In this document: positions 25,143 to 32,735 of the stretch, piece after piece
How the letters are laid out: each line of letters starts with the position of its first letter
How positions within the stretch are numbered: position 1 is the stretch's first letter
Source: a virus
DNA length: 64,000 nt
Reading direction: 5' to 3' (one strand)
Virus record (IMG/VR): IMGVR_UViG_3300047323_000694
Location: 1 to 64,000 of that record
Notes under the pieces: generated by a model
What the model was told of the DNA's origin: nothing
What the model saw: only the letters and a program-made list of their open reading frames with translations
Database searches by the model: none
Translations under genes and position numbers: made by a program

Positions 25143-25817
25143 ATGAAGAGCATCAACTCCCTGGTATTAGACGGCTTTGGAATATGGGCTCTACCAGTCT
25201 CAGTAGTTCTTATAAGCTATGCAAAACACCTCAAACAAGGCTTGCTCAGAATTATTCTGATCATAGCTTTGATGTTCTTTACGGAATACTCCTGCGGCAG
25301 AGCAATTACCTTTTACCGAGGGTACGGAACCGGAGAAGAATTCAATACAATTTTATTAATAACATCCAGCTACAACACTTTATTTGGTTTAGCCATGTTC
25401 CTGTGGTTGACGATGTCATTAGTAATTGACATCTACCATGACCTAAAAATTTGGCTTAGCAGCGCAAAAAAAATTAAAACCACACTTGCTGACATTAAGA
25501 TGATATTTGATGGCGGCAAGCAAATAGGTATGGGCCTAGCCATCGCGCTCTCCCTGCCCTTGATACAGGCGCCGATGAAGGAGGAGCTGGAATGGGAGGA
25601 TGGTACTATTGGATCCGTTAACTGTCTTTACGTACTAGTCACTGTTTATCTAATAATCTTAGGCTACATATGGATAGGATTCAGCTTTAAGTCGAAGCCA
25701 TCCTCCAAAACCCTTCACGGAGCAAGCTTATTAACATTTGGCGTCATAACAGCTACTATCCTGTACTACATCATAAAAACACATTATAAAGATATAAACT
25801 TCAATCCTTGGAATTAA
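25143..25817 (+). CDS. Polytopic membrane protein, AT-rich moron
   Basis: A 224-residue protein with about six membrane segments (for example IWALPVSVVLISYAKHL, RIILIIALMFFTEY, TLFGLAMFLWLTMSLVI, LYVLVTVYLIILGYIWIGF, LLTFGVITATILYYII). It is clearly more AT-rich than the phage genes around it, which suggests recent transfer. The family is unrecognised. It sits alone between regulatory genes and the replication region, followed by a terminator. A membrane-level exclusion or defence role is inferred from context only. Confidence 0.6.
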   Translation: MKSINSLVLDGFGIWALPVSVVLISYAKHLKQGLLRIILIIALMFFTEYSCGRAITFYRGYGTGEEFNTILLITSSYNTLFGLAMFLWLTMSLVIDIYHDLKIWLSSAKKIKTTLADIKMIFDGGKQIGMGLAIALSLPLIQAPMKEELEWEDGTIGSVNCLYVLVTVYLIILGYIWIGFSFKSKPSSKTLHGASLLTFGVITATILYYIIKTHYKDINFNPWN

Positions 25818-25903
25818 AATTAAAGTTTTTACAAAAGAACCTAATCGCTATTAGCTCTACGGCGACTCAGCCTTGTAACCCAATTGGCAAATTCGTTCCT
25901 CAA

Positions 25904-25932
25904 CAAAAAACCCAGCTTTTAGGGCTGGGTTT
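25904..25932 (-). terminator. Terminator at end of leftward early operon
   Basis: AACCCAGC / GCTGGGTT hairpin. Read leftward it is followed by six T, a good terminator for the early genes ending at 26003. The rightward reading has weak Ts and may also stop the membrane-protein transcript. Confidence 0.7.
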
Positions 25933-26002
25933 CAGCTTCTTCCTATAACAAGCGCAGGAATGACAGGATGGATAGAATTCTGGCTCACTGGCTCACCACC
26001 CG

Positions 26003-26545
26003 TCAAGCCACTTCCGAAACCAGAAGCCCTTCCGCCTCAAGCATATGCTGCGCCTCGATCAACGCCTCATTGACGCCGCTCTCCAGATCCTTGCGAATAT
26101 CGCGACGCCACCGCTCCTGCGTTTTCACCGGGTGCGGCTCGTCGCTCCAGTTGTCCATGTGATACCAGCCGGCAGGCAGCACTTGAGTAGAACGCTTGCC
26201 CTCGGTACCAGCCAATTTAGGCAACGCCCAAGTCACTACCGCGCAATGCCGGAAGCGCTCCGGCGCCGGTGAGCGTACCTGCTTGGCCAGCTCGGCAATG
26301 GCTGCGTGCTTGCGCTCAGTATGCGTTGAATACTTCGCCACCAATGCCCGCCAGTGCGCCGGGGCGAGCCCCTTATGCAGCCGCCCGAACACCCAGCAGT
26401 CGGCCAGGAAGGCCGCCTGTTTGCCACCCACTCCGGGCTGGCTGGTGCATTGCACTCTGGGCTGAAAATCACACCCGCCTGCGCTGTTGATTGTCTCGGC
26501 AGCCAGAGCACGAACCACCGCCGCCACCACGTTTCGATAGGTCAT
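26003..26545 (-). CDS. Conserved phage protein at the Q position
   Basis: A 180-residue protein from the ATG at 26545, chosen because GGAGGGGCG lies just upstream. It begins MTYRNVVAAVVRALAAETIN and ends in a helical, basic half (KTQERWRRDIRKDLESGVNE). Basic and soluble, it is the last gene of the leftward early operon, where late antiterminators (Q) sit. A regulator of late genes is a reasonable guess, but no family motif proves it. Confidence 0.55.
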   Translation of the reverse strand: MTYRNVVAAVVRALAAETINSAGGCDFQPRVQCTSQPGVGGKQAAFLADCWVFGRLHKGLAPAHWRALVAKYSTHTERKHAAIAELAKQVRSPAPERFRHCAVVTWALPKLAGTEGKRSTQVLPAGWYHMDNWSDEPHPVKTQERWRRDIRKDLESGVNEALIEAQHMLEAEGLLVSEVA

Positions 26546-26588
26546 CAAACGCCCCTCCTGCATTCAAAATTTTTATCATCCAGCCTGC

Positions 26589-26888
26589 TCATGCGGCGCC
26601 CTGCCCTTCACGGATCAAAATGGCCTGGGTCCGCATAACTGCCTCGGCGTGGTAGTACCGGGCAAGGTCTGTATCGATTGTGCGGGTTCGCCGATCGACC
26701 TCGTCATGGCAGGCGCTGCACGCCCATGCGCCCTGAAAATCGTTGGGTTTGAATCCAGTACCGCAGGTACCGGCCATTCGGTAGTGGGCGAGCACAGTGG
26801 TCTCCGGGTTGCCGTTGCAGATGCCTGGAATACGCACCTGACACTCCCTGCCCCTGGCGGCCCTGGTCAATCGGGTTTGCCTGACCAT
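26589..26888 (-). CDS. DUF1364 (YbcO-like) putative nuclease
   Basis: A 99-residue protein from the ATG at 26888; a longer frame upstream is only a shadow of the neighbouring gene. It has the DUF1364 pattern: paired cysteines and histidines (CQVRIPGICN; VLAHYRMAG; ACSACHDEVDRR), resembling a zinc-bound HNH-type fold as in YbcO of DLP12. It probably acts in DNA recombination or junction processing. ATGA overlap with the DUF1367 gene. Confidence 0.75.
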   Translation of the reverse strand: MVRQTRLTRAARGRECQVRIPGICNGNPETTVLAHYRMAGTCGTGFKPNDFQGAWACSACHDEVDRRTRTIDTDLARYYHAEAVMRTQAILIREGQGAA

Positions 26889-27475
26889 CACGCAAAGCCC
26901 CCCATCTGCTCCGCCGCGTTCAGGGCGTCGTGCTCGGTCTCGAAGTGCGCCGACAGCACCAGTCGCCAGCAGGCGTTGAAGACGTCGCGATACAGCGGCT
27001 CGAACGCCGACTCGTCCATGTGCGCCCAACTGATCGACTTGGCTTCCTTGCGGATCCCCTCGGGCGTTTGGACCAGGTGGAAATGCCCGGCCTCGATGGT
27101 CACCCACTCCCGAAACGCCTCGCGGCTCTTCTCGACAACGGGATAGCGCTGGGCCCGGGCCTGTTCCAAGCCTTCGATGTACGCCGCCACCGCCTGGGAC
27201 AGTTGCCCCGGCTTGCCGCTTTGCGCCTCGAAGTACCGCGCCAGCCCACGGATGCCACGCAGTTCCTGACGCGGTACCAGGCCGCCGACCGGCTCCCAGT
27301 AATCCCAAGCCAGATCGAGCATGGCGAAGAACTTGCCGTGAAAACGCGGGTTACGCATCCGGGCGAATTTGCCGTGAATCACCTGGCCCAACTTCCATTT
27401 CTGGCACTGCTCGCGGTCTGCCTCGGTGGCCGGCACCAGACCTTGCGGCGTGCGAATCAACGCGACCTCAGCCAT
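26888..27475 (-). CDS. DUF1367 protein
   Basis: A 195-residue protein with DUF1367 features: ALIRTPQGLVPATEADREQC near the start, KWKLGQVIHGKFARMRNPRF, then FHGKFFAMLDLAWDYWEP. It is found in the nin-like region of lambdoid phages alongside recombination genes. Its biochemical role is not known. It overlaps the replication gene upstream by eight bases. Confidence 0.75.
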   Translation of the reverse strand: MAEVALIRTPQGLVPATEADREQCQKWKLGQVIHGKFARMRNPRFHGKFFAMLDLAWDYWEPVGGLVPRQELRGIRGLARYFEAQSGKPGQLSQAVAAYIEGLEQARAQRYPVVEKSREAFREWVTIEAGHFHLVQTPEGIRKEAKSISWAHMDESAFEPLYRDVFNACWRLVLSAHFETEHDALNAAEQMGGFA

Positions 27476-28208
27476 GGTTCACCCCCCTTCCACGATCCCG
27501 CCGGATGTTGAGCGTTGCCAGCAACATGGCGCGGGCCGACGTCGGATTCGCGGGAATGCCCTGCGCATGCACCAGTGCCTCGGCCTGCTTGTGGGAGTGT
27601 TCGAGCTGAATCTGCTCTCGCGGGCGAGCGCTGTCGTGACCAATGCCATGGGCAATGCGACCATCCAACGGCTGCCCGTTCTGCGCACGACGGATGACAA
27701 TGGCGTAATTGCGCTCGAAGCGCTGGCGCAACGCCTTGTCACCGTCATGGGCGGTTTTCAGGTCGAACAGGCTGGTGGCTTCGGCGGCAATGCGTACGCC
27801 GTGATGGGTGTAACTGCCCATCAGCGCCTCCAGCCAAGCGTCAGCCTCGTCGGGCAGCCCCATGTCGGCGGGCGTTGGTGCACACCACGCGACGAACGTG
27901 CCGACACTGGGGATGAAATCCTTGGCCGACTTGCGCGCAGCCCGAAAACCGAAGGCCAGTTGGGTGTCCGAATCAATTCCGCCCTGGATAAACCCGGCGA
28001 TCCATTCGCGCTTGGCGGCCTGCAGCGCCAGGTCATCCGGCCATGCCACGCGCCATGCCGGGAAAATCCCCATGAGCTTGGTGAATACGGTGTTGACCAG
28101 CCGTGCGGTTTGTTCGTCGACCTTGATCGGTGCCATCTCGAAGGGCGTCGGTACCGGCATGGCCGATTCCCGGGTAAGGGTGCGGGTAATTGCGCTGATT
28201 TTTCTCAC
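27468..28208 (-). CDS. Replication protein P-like
   Basis: A 246-residue protein downstream of the O-like gene. VNTVFTKLMGIFPAWRVAWP and KREWIAGFIQGGIDSDTQLA, then VGTFVAWCAP, fit lambda P-like helicase loaders that bring host DnaB to the phage origin. The C-terminal half is helical and basic. ATGA overlap with the O-like gene supports the O-P pair. Confidence 0.75.
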   Translation of the reverse strand: MRKISAITRTLTRESAMPVPTPFEMAPIKVDEQTARLVNTVFTKLMGIFPAWRVAWPDDLALQAAKREWIAGFIQGGIDSDTQLAFGFRAARKSAKDFIPSVGTFVAWCAPTPADMGLPDEADAWLEALMGSYTHHGVRIAAEATSLFDLKTAHDGDKALRQRFERNYAIVIRRAQNGQPLDGRIAHGIGHDSARPREQIQLEHSHKQAEALVHAQGIPANPTSARAMLLATLNIRRDRGRGVNHG

Positions 28209-29002
28209 AGGATTTGCTCCTCAGCCCAGGAAATGTCGTTGAAGTCAGGTGCGCGAGTTCCCGTCCTTGGCGGGCCCGTCAGCCTGCGGTTGGCGTCCTC
28301 CTGGGCCTTGAGCATCCAGGTTCGCCACGTGGCCTCCCAGTCGGCCTTGGTGCCGCCGCTACCGCGCCAGTAGTTCACGAATTTCTCGGATTCCAGCGTC
28401 AGGTTCACGGCTGGCGCCCGGTCCGACGCCCACAGGCGCATGTCGCCGGTGACGTTGAACGGATCAGGCAAACGGGATTTTGATTTGCGCTTGGGCACCG
28501 GCTTGCCCGGTGTGTCGGGGGGATCTTCGCTTGGCGATTCGTCAAGCGCTGGGGGACTAAGGGGGTATATATCTTCTTCTGTATCTGTATCTTTATTCGT
28601 TGAATTTCGTTGCAACGGAATTTCAACGGTCGTTGAACGGTCGTTGGTTTCCCGTTGGCCTTGCGCTAGCTTTCTGTTCTTTTTCGCCTCGGCAGAGGCC
28701 TTCCCGGCATCACTTTTCTGTTTCTTCGAGGAGTGCACCAGCTCAAGGTCACGCTCGATACGTTCGTGCGTCCACATCTCGCCGTCATCGTTGAAAAACT
28801 CTTTCAACGAAGCTTCAACGGAAATCCAACGGTCGTTGGAAAGCCGCGCAATCCGGGCCAATCGCGAAGTGGGAATCGGCTTGCCGGTCTGCCAATAATT
28901 GAAAATCAGCAGGAGATAGGCGCCATGCTCCTCGGTGGTCAGGTGCATGGTGTCGGCCAGGTAATCGGCGACATACAGTTGAATGTACGGGAGAGCGGCC
29001 AT
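28205..29002 (-). CDS. Replication initiator, YdaU/DUF1376 O-like
   Basis: A 265-residue protein. Residues 1-95 are a DUF1376/YdaU domain (YIQLYVADYLADTMHLTTEE; GAYLLLIFNYWQTGKPIP). A long charged, low-complexity linker follows, then a C-terminal SGGTKADWEATWRTWMLKAQ typical of O-like phage initiators. It should bind the phage origin. The coding sequence contains repeated CAACGGTCGTTG-type palindromes and an AT-rich stretch, as lambda O contains ori. Confidence 0.8.
   Translation of the reverse strand: MAALPYIQLYVADYLADTMHLTTEEHGAYLLLIFNYWQTGKPIPTSRLARIARLSNDRWISVEASLKEFFNDDGEMWTHERIERDLELVHSSKKQKSDAGKASAEAKKNRKLAQGQRETNDRSTTVEIPLQRNSTNKDTDTEEDIYPLSPPALDESPSEDPPDTPGKPVPKRKSKSRLPDPFNVTGDMRLWASDRAPAVNLTLESEKFVNYWRGSGGTKADWEATWRTWMLKAQEDANRRLTGPPRTGTRAPDFNDISWAEEQIL
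28561..28647. repeat. Candidate replication origin repeats inside O-like gene
   Basis: An AT-rich stretch (28565-28610) adjoins palindromic repeats CAACGGTCGTTG (28624-28635) and AACGGTCGTTGG (28636-28647). A third copy, CCAACGGTCGTTGG, lies at 28826-28839, with further CAACG half-sites at 28612, 28804 and 28815. Iteron-like repeats beside an AT-rich region inside an initiator gene resemble lambda ori. Confidence 0.5.
28826..28839. repeat. Third origin-type palindrome
   Basis: CCAACGGTCGTTGG, the most complete copy of the palindrome seen at 28624-28647, about 180 bases further into the 5' part of the O-like gene. Confidence 0.5.
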
Positions 29003-29005
29003 GGC

Positions 29006-29314
29006 TCAGTCCCACTCCAACTGGTGAACGCCCTCGATCTGCTCCATATGCAGCTTGGCCATGTGCAGATACGCGGCGATATCCCGTTCCCTGAAACACC
29101 GGGCATCCGTGGGCACCACCTTCAAATCGAGCACAGCAATCAGGTCGCAGAGATACACCAGCTTTTCCGGTTTTAAACGGCTGATCGTCGCTTCATCGCA
29201 GTCCATTGCACGCGCCACCGGTGCGCCACCAATGGATGCAAGACGCTGCAATAGAACCGAATAGTTCTTGCGAGACCTTTCGGCCTGCTCATGGCTTAAT
29301 TTAGGTGTTGGCAT
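29006..29314 (-). CDS. CII-like regulatory protein
   Basis: A 102-residue protein located between Cro and the O-like gene, the lambda cII position. The helix-turn-helix region reads GGAPVARAMDCDEATISRLK, then EKLVYLCDLIAVLDLKVVP, matching phage CII activators. It would promote cI transcription during establishment of lysogeny. It begins two bases after the cro stop. Confidence 0.75.
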   Translation of the reverse strand: MPTPKLSHEQAERSRKNYSVLLQRLASIGGAPVARAMDCDEATISRLKPEKLVYLCDLIAVLDLKVVPTDARCFRERDIAAYLHMAKLHMEQIEGVHQLEWD

Positions 29315-29316
29315 AG

Positions 29317-29553
29317 TCAGGCCGCACCCTTCAGGACTTTTTTCGCCAAAGACACAAGGTCGGGCCTAAGTCCTGCAATGGTGATGCTTCCCTCTGAAGC
29401 ATCTTGCAGACGCTCACCAAGCTCCGCTGACGCTTTGCGATGACCGCCAGCGAGTTGCCATAAATGGCCGACGGTGGTGCCGGCCTCCAGTGCTACACGC
29501 TCGCGCTCAGCGGTCGGTGTTTTCGCCAACCAATCGCGTAAGTGGTCATTCAT
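29317..29553 (-). CDS. Cro-like repressor
   Basis: A 78-residue protein, first of the leftward early operon, divergent from cI. MNDHLRDWLAKTPTAERERV, then EAGTTVGHLWQLAGGHRKAS form a YdaS/Cro-type helix-turn-helix. The GAGGAG RBS is strong. It should bind the TTAGC-N5-GCTAA operators between it and cI and favour lytic growth. Confidence 0.75.
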   Translation of the reverse strand: MNDHLRDWLAKTPTAERERVALEAGTTVGHLWQLAGGHRKASAELGERLQDASEGSITIAGLRPDLVSLAKKVLKGAA

Positions 29554-29584
29554 AAAAATGTTCTCCTCGATACCTCAGGAGAAT

Positions 29585-29648
29585 TTAGCTTAGCGCTAAT
29601 TTATCAGCAAGGAAAATTTAGCTATGAGGACATTTAGCAGGAAGCTAA
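29585..29648. promoter_or_regulatory. Right operator region between cro and cI
   Basis: Two perfect operators TTAGC-N5-GCTAA lie at 29585-29599 and 29634-29648, 49 bases apart, with a TTAGC half-site between them at 29618-29622. The same motif recurs at 30619-30680. This is the expected CI/Cro binding region; core promoters were not resolved. Confidence 0.75.
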
Positions 29649-29668
29649 ACAATGGCATTCTGAAATCC

Positions 29669-30379
29669 ATGGACATATATGAAATCAGAAAACTGAATTT
29701 GCTCAAGCTCATCGGCAGCCAGAAAAAGGCGTCATGCGCGGAACGCTGGGGCATGAGCCCCGCGCATTTGAGTCAAATTCTTTCAGCCAAAACCTCAAAG
29801 AACCTTGGGGACGATGTTGCCCGCAGAATTGAAACCCTTCAGGGGCTTCCTCATGGCTGGCTTGATACGTTGCAGGAAACACTCGATGAGAAACAATCCA
29901 TCGACGTTGAAGGTTTGCCCGCCCCACTGGCACAGAAAATAAAAAGTTACAGGCCTGTCATAGACGTTGAACGGTATGCCGTTGCAGGATCTATGGGTCC
30001 AGGTGCAGAACCGCCTGAAATGAACATGGTGGTTGAGCATATGAGGTTGGATGCAGGCTGGGTTCGACAGAACCTTGTCTTTACGTCCATCAATAATCTG
30101 AAGCTCATTTCCGGGCGCGGCGACAGTATGGCCCCTACCATCAGGCACGGCGATGCCCTGTTGGTTGACGTCGGTGTCACAAGTGTCGAATCGGATGCTA
30201 TCTACTTTTTCCAGATGCGTGGGCAGCTTCATGTGAAGCGTATTCAACGCAATCTGGATGGCCTGACCATTATTTCGGACAATAAACAGTACGAAAAGAT
30301 TGAGGTTCCGGGCGATCGAGAGGGCGACATTACTGTACTGGCGCAGATCATTTATTGGTGGACCGGGCGAAGCTTCTAA
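29669..30379 (+). CDS. CI repressor, LexA-like self-cleaving (S24)
   Basis: A 236-residue repressor from the ATG at 29669, where homologues of the MDIYEIRKLNL type begin. An in-frame ATG at 29624 has a better RBS but would put an operator inside the gene. Residues 10-55 are the DNA-binding helix-turn-helix. The S24 peptidase part shows an Ala106-Gly107 cleavage site (YAVAGSMG), Ser153 in GRGDSMAPT and Lys190 in HVKRIQ. It should keep the prophage silent and self-cleave on RecA activation. Confidence 0.9.
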   Translation: MDIYEIRKLNLLKLIGSQKKASCAERWGMSPAHLSQILSAKTSKNLGDDVARRIETLQGLPHGWLDTLQETLDEKQSIDVEGLPAPLAQKIKSYRPVIDVERYAVAGSMGPGAEPPEMNMVVEHMRLDAGWVRQNLVFTSINNLKLISGRGDSMAPTIRHGDALLVDVGVTSVESDAIYFFQMRGQLHVKRIQRNLDGLTIISDNKQYEKIEVPGDREGDITVLAQIIYWWTGRSF

Positions 30380-30618
30380 GCGTCGCGGGTAAGACCTGAC
30401 ACGTCAGGAAGGGTGAGGGACGACAGCCCTCAAGGTAAAAATGAAGGAGTCATGCATGGCCCAGCGGCCCGTCTCAATACGTTGAACACTTGAGTTGAAG
30501 TATTCACATCCAAAGCCCGGCCCAGCGCCGGGCTTTTTTTTGCCAGCACATCCCCTCCTCCAAATCCCTGCAGCTATTTCATGGAGCCCACGACTCCACA
30601 ATCCGCGCGACCAAGAAT
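30380..30618 (+). other. Post-cI untranslated region
   Basis: No convincing gene. It has a 14-codon ORF (MKESCMAQRPVSIR, from 30440) preceded by purine-rich sequence, and a terminator at 30512. A leftward open frame opposite it is probably spurious. It could encode a short leader peptide or RNA. Confidence 0.3.
30512..30541 (+). terminator. cI terminator
   Basis: AAAGCCCGGC / GCCGGGCTTT 10-bp stem with a five-base loop and eight T. A strong terminator separating cI from the PL region. Confidence 0.9.
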
Positions 30619-30683
30619 TTACTCATCAGCTAAATTTAATTTAGCTTTAGGCTATTGACTGAAAATTAGCTTGAAGCTAAATT
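30619..30683 (+). promoter_or_regulatory. PL promoter with CI-type operators
   Basis: TTGACT at 30655, 17-base spacer, TAAATT at 30678. The spacer carries a perfect TTAGC-N5-GCTAA operator (30666-30680); a second site with one mismatch lies at 30641-30655, exactly 25 bases away, and a weaker one at 30619-30633. CI binding would block the early operon that begins with csrA. Confidence 0.8.
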
Positions 30684-30896
30684 TATTCCATCGAAGCGCA
30701 ACACACTGCGCAACGATGGGCCACTGGCCCACCACACGACTGGTGAAGCCGCCAGATAGCACGGGGTCAGCGAAGTGGCCTCCCAGCCCCGAAAGGGACC
30801 GACTGGAGCCAAGTTCTTTAAGCAGGACGGAATGACCGCTTTCACTGGCAGACCTTCGCGAGAGGGTCTGACGGGAAATCAACCCAGGAGGAAACC
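30684..30896 (+). other. Structured leader of the csrA operon
   Basis: A 210-base untranslated leader between PL and csrA. Perfect hairpins TGGGCCA-C-TGGCCCA near 30717 and CAGACC...GGTCTG near 30852-30871 are visible, and several GGA triplets, including two within the RBS AGGAGGA. GGA at a ribosome site is what CsrA proteins bind, so autoregulation is likely by inference. Confidence 0.5.
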
Positions 30897-31085
30897 ATGT
30901 TGATACTCACCCGCAACGTCGGCGAAACCATCCGCATCAATGACGACATCGTCGTGACCATCCTCGACGTACAAGGCAAACAGGTACGCATCGGCATCAC
31001 CGCCCCCGAGGATGTGCCGGTCCATCGTGAAGAAATCTACCGCCGCATCCAGGCCCAGCTCAACACACCTGGTAATGCGGCATAG
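30897..31085 (+). CDS. csrA: CsrA/RsmA-family RNA-binding regulator
   Basis: A 62-residue protein matching Csr[21 protein letters not shown], then [20 protein letters not shown] with the conserved R44 and VHREEI helix start. The family binds GGA-containing hairpins and represses or stabilises mRNAs. Here it is the first gene of the phage early operon, so it could reprogram host translation or control the phage's own mRNA. The RBS AGGAGG itself is a CsrA-type site. This is a phage copy, distinct from the host housekeeping gene. Confidence 0.9.
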   Translation: MLILTRNVGETIRINDDIVVTILDVQGKQVRIGITAPEDVPVHREEIYRRIQAQLNTPGNAA

Positions 31086-31151
31086 CCGTCAGCCTTCGAC
31101 ACAAACCCGCACACGCGCCATTCACCCACCCGGCTCCCGCAGGAGGCGACC

Positions 31152-31580
31152 ATGAACCCAACATCGGCAGCACAACTGAATTACGACCACGCACTGCCTC
31201 TGCAGGCAGATGACTATCTGGAAACCACAGACGGCCAACAATGGCTGACCGAGGCCATCGACGACCTGATGCACCGACGCAATATCACCGCGCCGAACGC
31301 AGTCGGTAAGGATCGGCTACTGGTCAGCTACAACCGACTGACCGACATACTGTTTGACCACCTGGCCTCTCGGGTCGACCCCGCCCATTGCATCGAACAG
31401 ATCCTGATCGAACTGATGCGCCGCGGTGAAACCGAAAACCTGCATCACCTGGCCGTCAGAGCCATCGGAGGCGAAACCGTCATCAGCGACCTGGCCACCG
31501 TCCTGCTATCTCGCTGCGCCAATAACTACCGGGACGCCAGACGCGAAAGCGACCGCATCGAAGCGCAATGCGGCTTTTGA
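31152..31580 (+). CDS. Phage early protein, unknown
   Basis: A 142-residue soluble, acidic, helical protein with RBS GGAGG. Stretches include WLTEAIDDLMHRRNITAPNA and HCIEQILIELMRRGETENLH. I do not recognise a family. It lies in the PL operon between csrA and small regulators; its start is 66 bases after csrA. Confidence 0.6.
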   Translation: MNPTSAAQLNYDHALPLQADDYLETTDGQQWLTEAIDDLMHRRNITAPNAVGKDRLLVSYNRLTDILFDHLASRVDPAHCIEQILIELMRRGETENLHHLAVRAIGGETVISDLATVLLSRCANNYRDARRESDRIEAQCGF

Positions 31581-31636
31581 TCACGATCACCTTACCTTCG
31601 TCGATATCGGGAAATGCGGCGACACGGGAGGCTGTA

Positions 31637-31846
31637 ATGCTTCACTCCAAGACCACGGCCCATTTGGCTGAACTCCCTGATCACCTGGCCCTGCCCAATG
31701 ATCGGGTAATGATGCTGTTCAAAGGCCGGACCATGGCCGAAGCCCTGCGCCAGGCCGAGTTGGCGAGCATCGAGAACGTCGACGCCTGGAGCGGCCGCGC
31801 CTGCCTGTGCGGGGAATGGACGCTGATGTATGAGGTACGGGCATGA
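31637..31846 (+). CDS. Small phage protein, unknown
   Basis: A 69-residue protein starting MLHSKTTAHLAELPDHLALP, from the ATG with GGGAGG upstream (the frame opens earlier at 31568). It is soluble, with a CLCGEW motif near the end. No family recognised. ATGA overlap with the next ORF. Confidence 0.6.
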   Translation: MLHSKTTAHLAELPDHLALPNDRVMMLFKGRTMAEALRQAELASIENVDAWSGRACLCGEWTLMYEVRA

Positions 31847-31962
31847 CATCGACTCAGCGCCGACGCCGGCTGATCTTCTGGCGCGGGTCATTCCCCGTGC
31901 TCGCCACCTACACCCTGCTGATCTTCGCCTTGGCCCTGGCCGAGCAGATCGCCCCTCGTTAA
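31843..31962 (+). CDS. Very small single-pass membrane protein
   Basis: A 39-residue ORF overlapping the previous gene by four bases (ATGA). A basic start (TSTQRRRRLIFWRG) precedes one membrane segment (FPVLATYTLLIFALALAEQ), giving a positive-inside topology. Its place in the early operon suggests a small membrane modulator; function unknown. Confidence 0.55.
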   Translation: MTSTQRRRRLIFWRGSFPVLATYTLLIFALALAEQIAPR

Positions 31963-32009
31963 TTCATACCTTTTCAACGCTGCGCGCCCTGCGCGGTATA
32001 GGAGAAGCC

Positions 32010-32735
32010 ATGTCTGAGAACATGCGAATCTGGGCCCAGGTCGAGAAGACCGACACCCGCTTCACCAAAAAAGCCGATGTGAACGGCCAGAAGATCACCA
32101 GCCTCAACGGCACCGCCATGATCATGAAGGCCACTGAAGTGTTCGGCCCGGTAGGCCTGGGCTTTGGTTGGAACATCATCGAAGAACGATTCGACCCGGG
32201 CGCCGAAATGTACAGCGGCGAAGGCGACAAACGCATCAGCCTGGGCCATGAGCTGAACCACACGGTCAAAATCAAATTCTGGTACACCCGGGACGGCCAG
32301 CGCGGCGAGCTGGAGCAGTACGGCTGCACCCGCTACCTCTACAAATCGAAGTACGGCACCACTACCGACGGCGAAGCCCCGAAAAAGTCCCTGACCGACG
32401 CCATCAAGAAAGCCCTGTCCATGCTCGGCTTCAGCGCCGACGTGTTCCTCGGGTTGTTTGACGACGCCGACTACCTCGAGCAACGCCTAGCCGAAGAGAT
32501 GCTCGAGCAAGCCGAGGACCGGGAGGCCGAGCAAGAGCGCCAGCGCTTGGAAGTACGGGAGTTCGTCAACTCAACAATCGAAACCATGAAAGGCGCCCAG
32601 TCGAAACGCGAACTGAAACAGATCCACGACCACGCTGTTCGCCACCTCTTACGCCGTAAGGAAGAAAAGGCGGCAGCCAGAATCAGCCGCGAGCTGGATC
32701 GCATGTCCGCCGGTAGCCAGGAGATCGCAGCATGA
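32010..32735 (+). CDS. Rad52-like single-strand annealing protein
   Basis: A 241-residue protein with RBS GGAGAAG. GEAPKKSLTDAIKKALSMLG and then FSADVFLGLFDDADYLEQ are very like the Rad52 motif (TDALKRALRSFGNALGN-type). The N-terminal half forms beta-strands (TSLNGTAMIMKATEVFGPVG; GFGWNIIEERFD). The C-terminal third is coiled, charged. Annealing proteins of this kind drive phage recombination; the early-operon position and Gp157 partner fit. Confidence 0.75.
   Translation: MSENMRIWAQVEKTDTRFTKKADVNGQKITSLNGTAMIMKATEVFGPVGLGFGWNIIEERFDPGAEMYSGEGDKRISLGHELNHTVKIKFWYTRDGQRGELEQYGCTRYLYKSKYGTTTDGEAPKKSLTDAIKKALSMLGFSADVFLGLFDDADYLEQRLAEEMLEQAEDREAEQERQRLEVREFVNSTIETMKGAQSKRELKQIHDHAVRHLLRRKEEKAAARISRELDRMSAGSQEIAA

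Noticed and set aside
26889-27308. Upstream extension of the DUF1364 frame
   Set aside because: Gly/Arg-rich shadow of the DUF1367 gene; the true start is the ATG at 26888 that overlaps the DUF1367 stop.
29624-29668. Longer N-terminus for CI (start at 29624)
   Set aside because: An operator (29634-29648) would lie inside the gene and homologues start at the MDIYEIRK point; not fully excluded because the RBS is better.
30404-30601. Leftward open frame opposite the post-cI region
   Set aside because: It runs across the strong cI terminator and has no RBS; I treat it as spurious.
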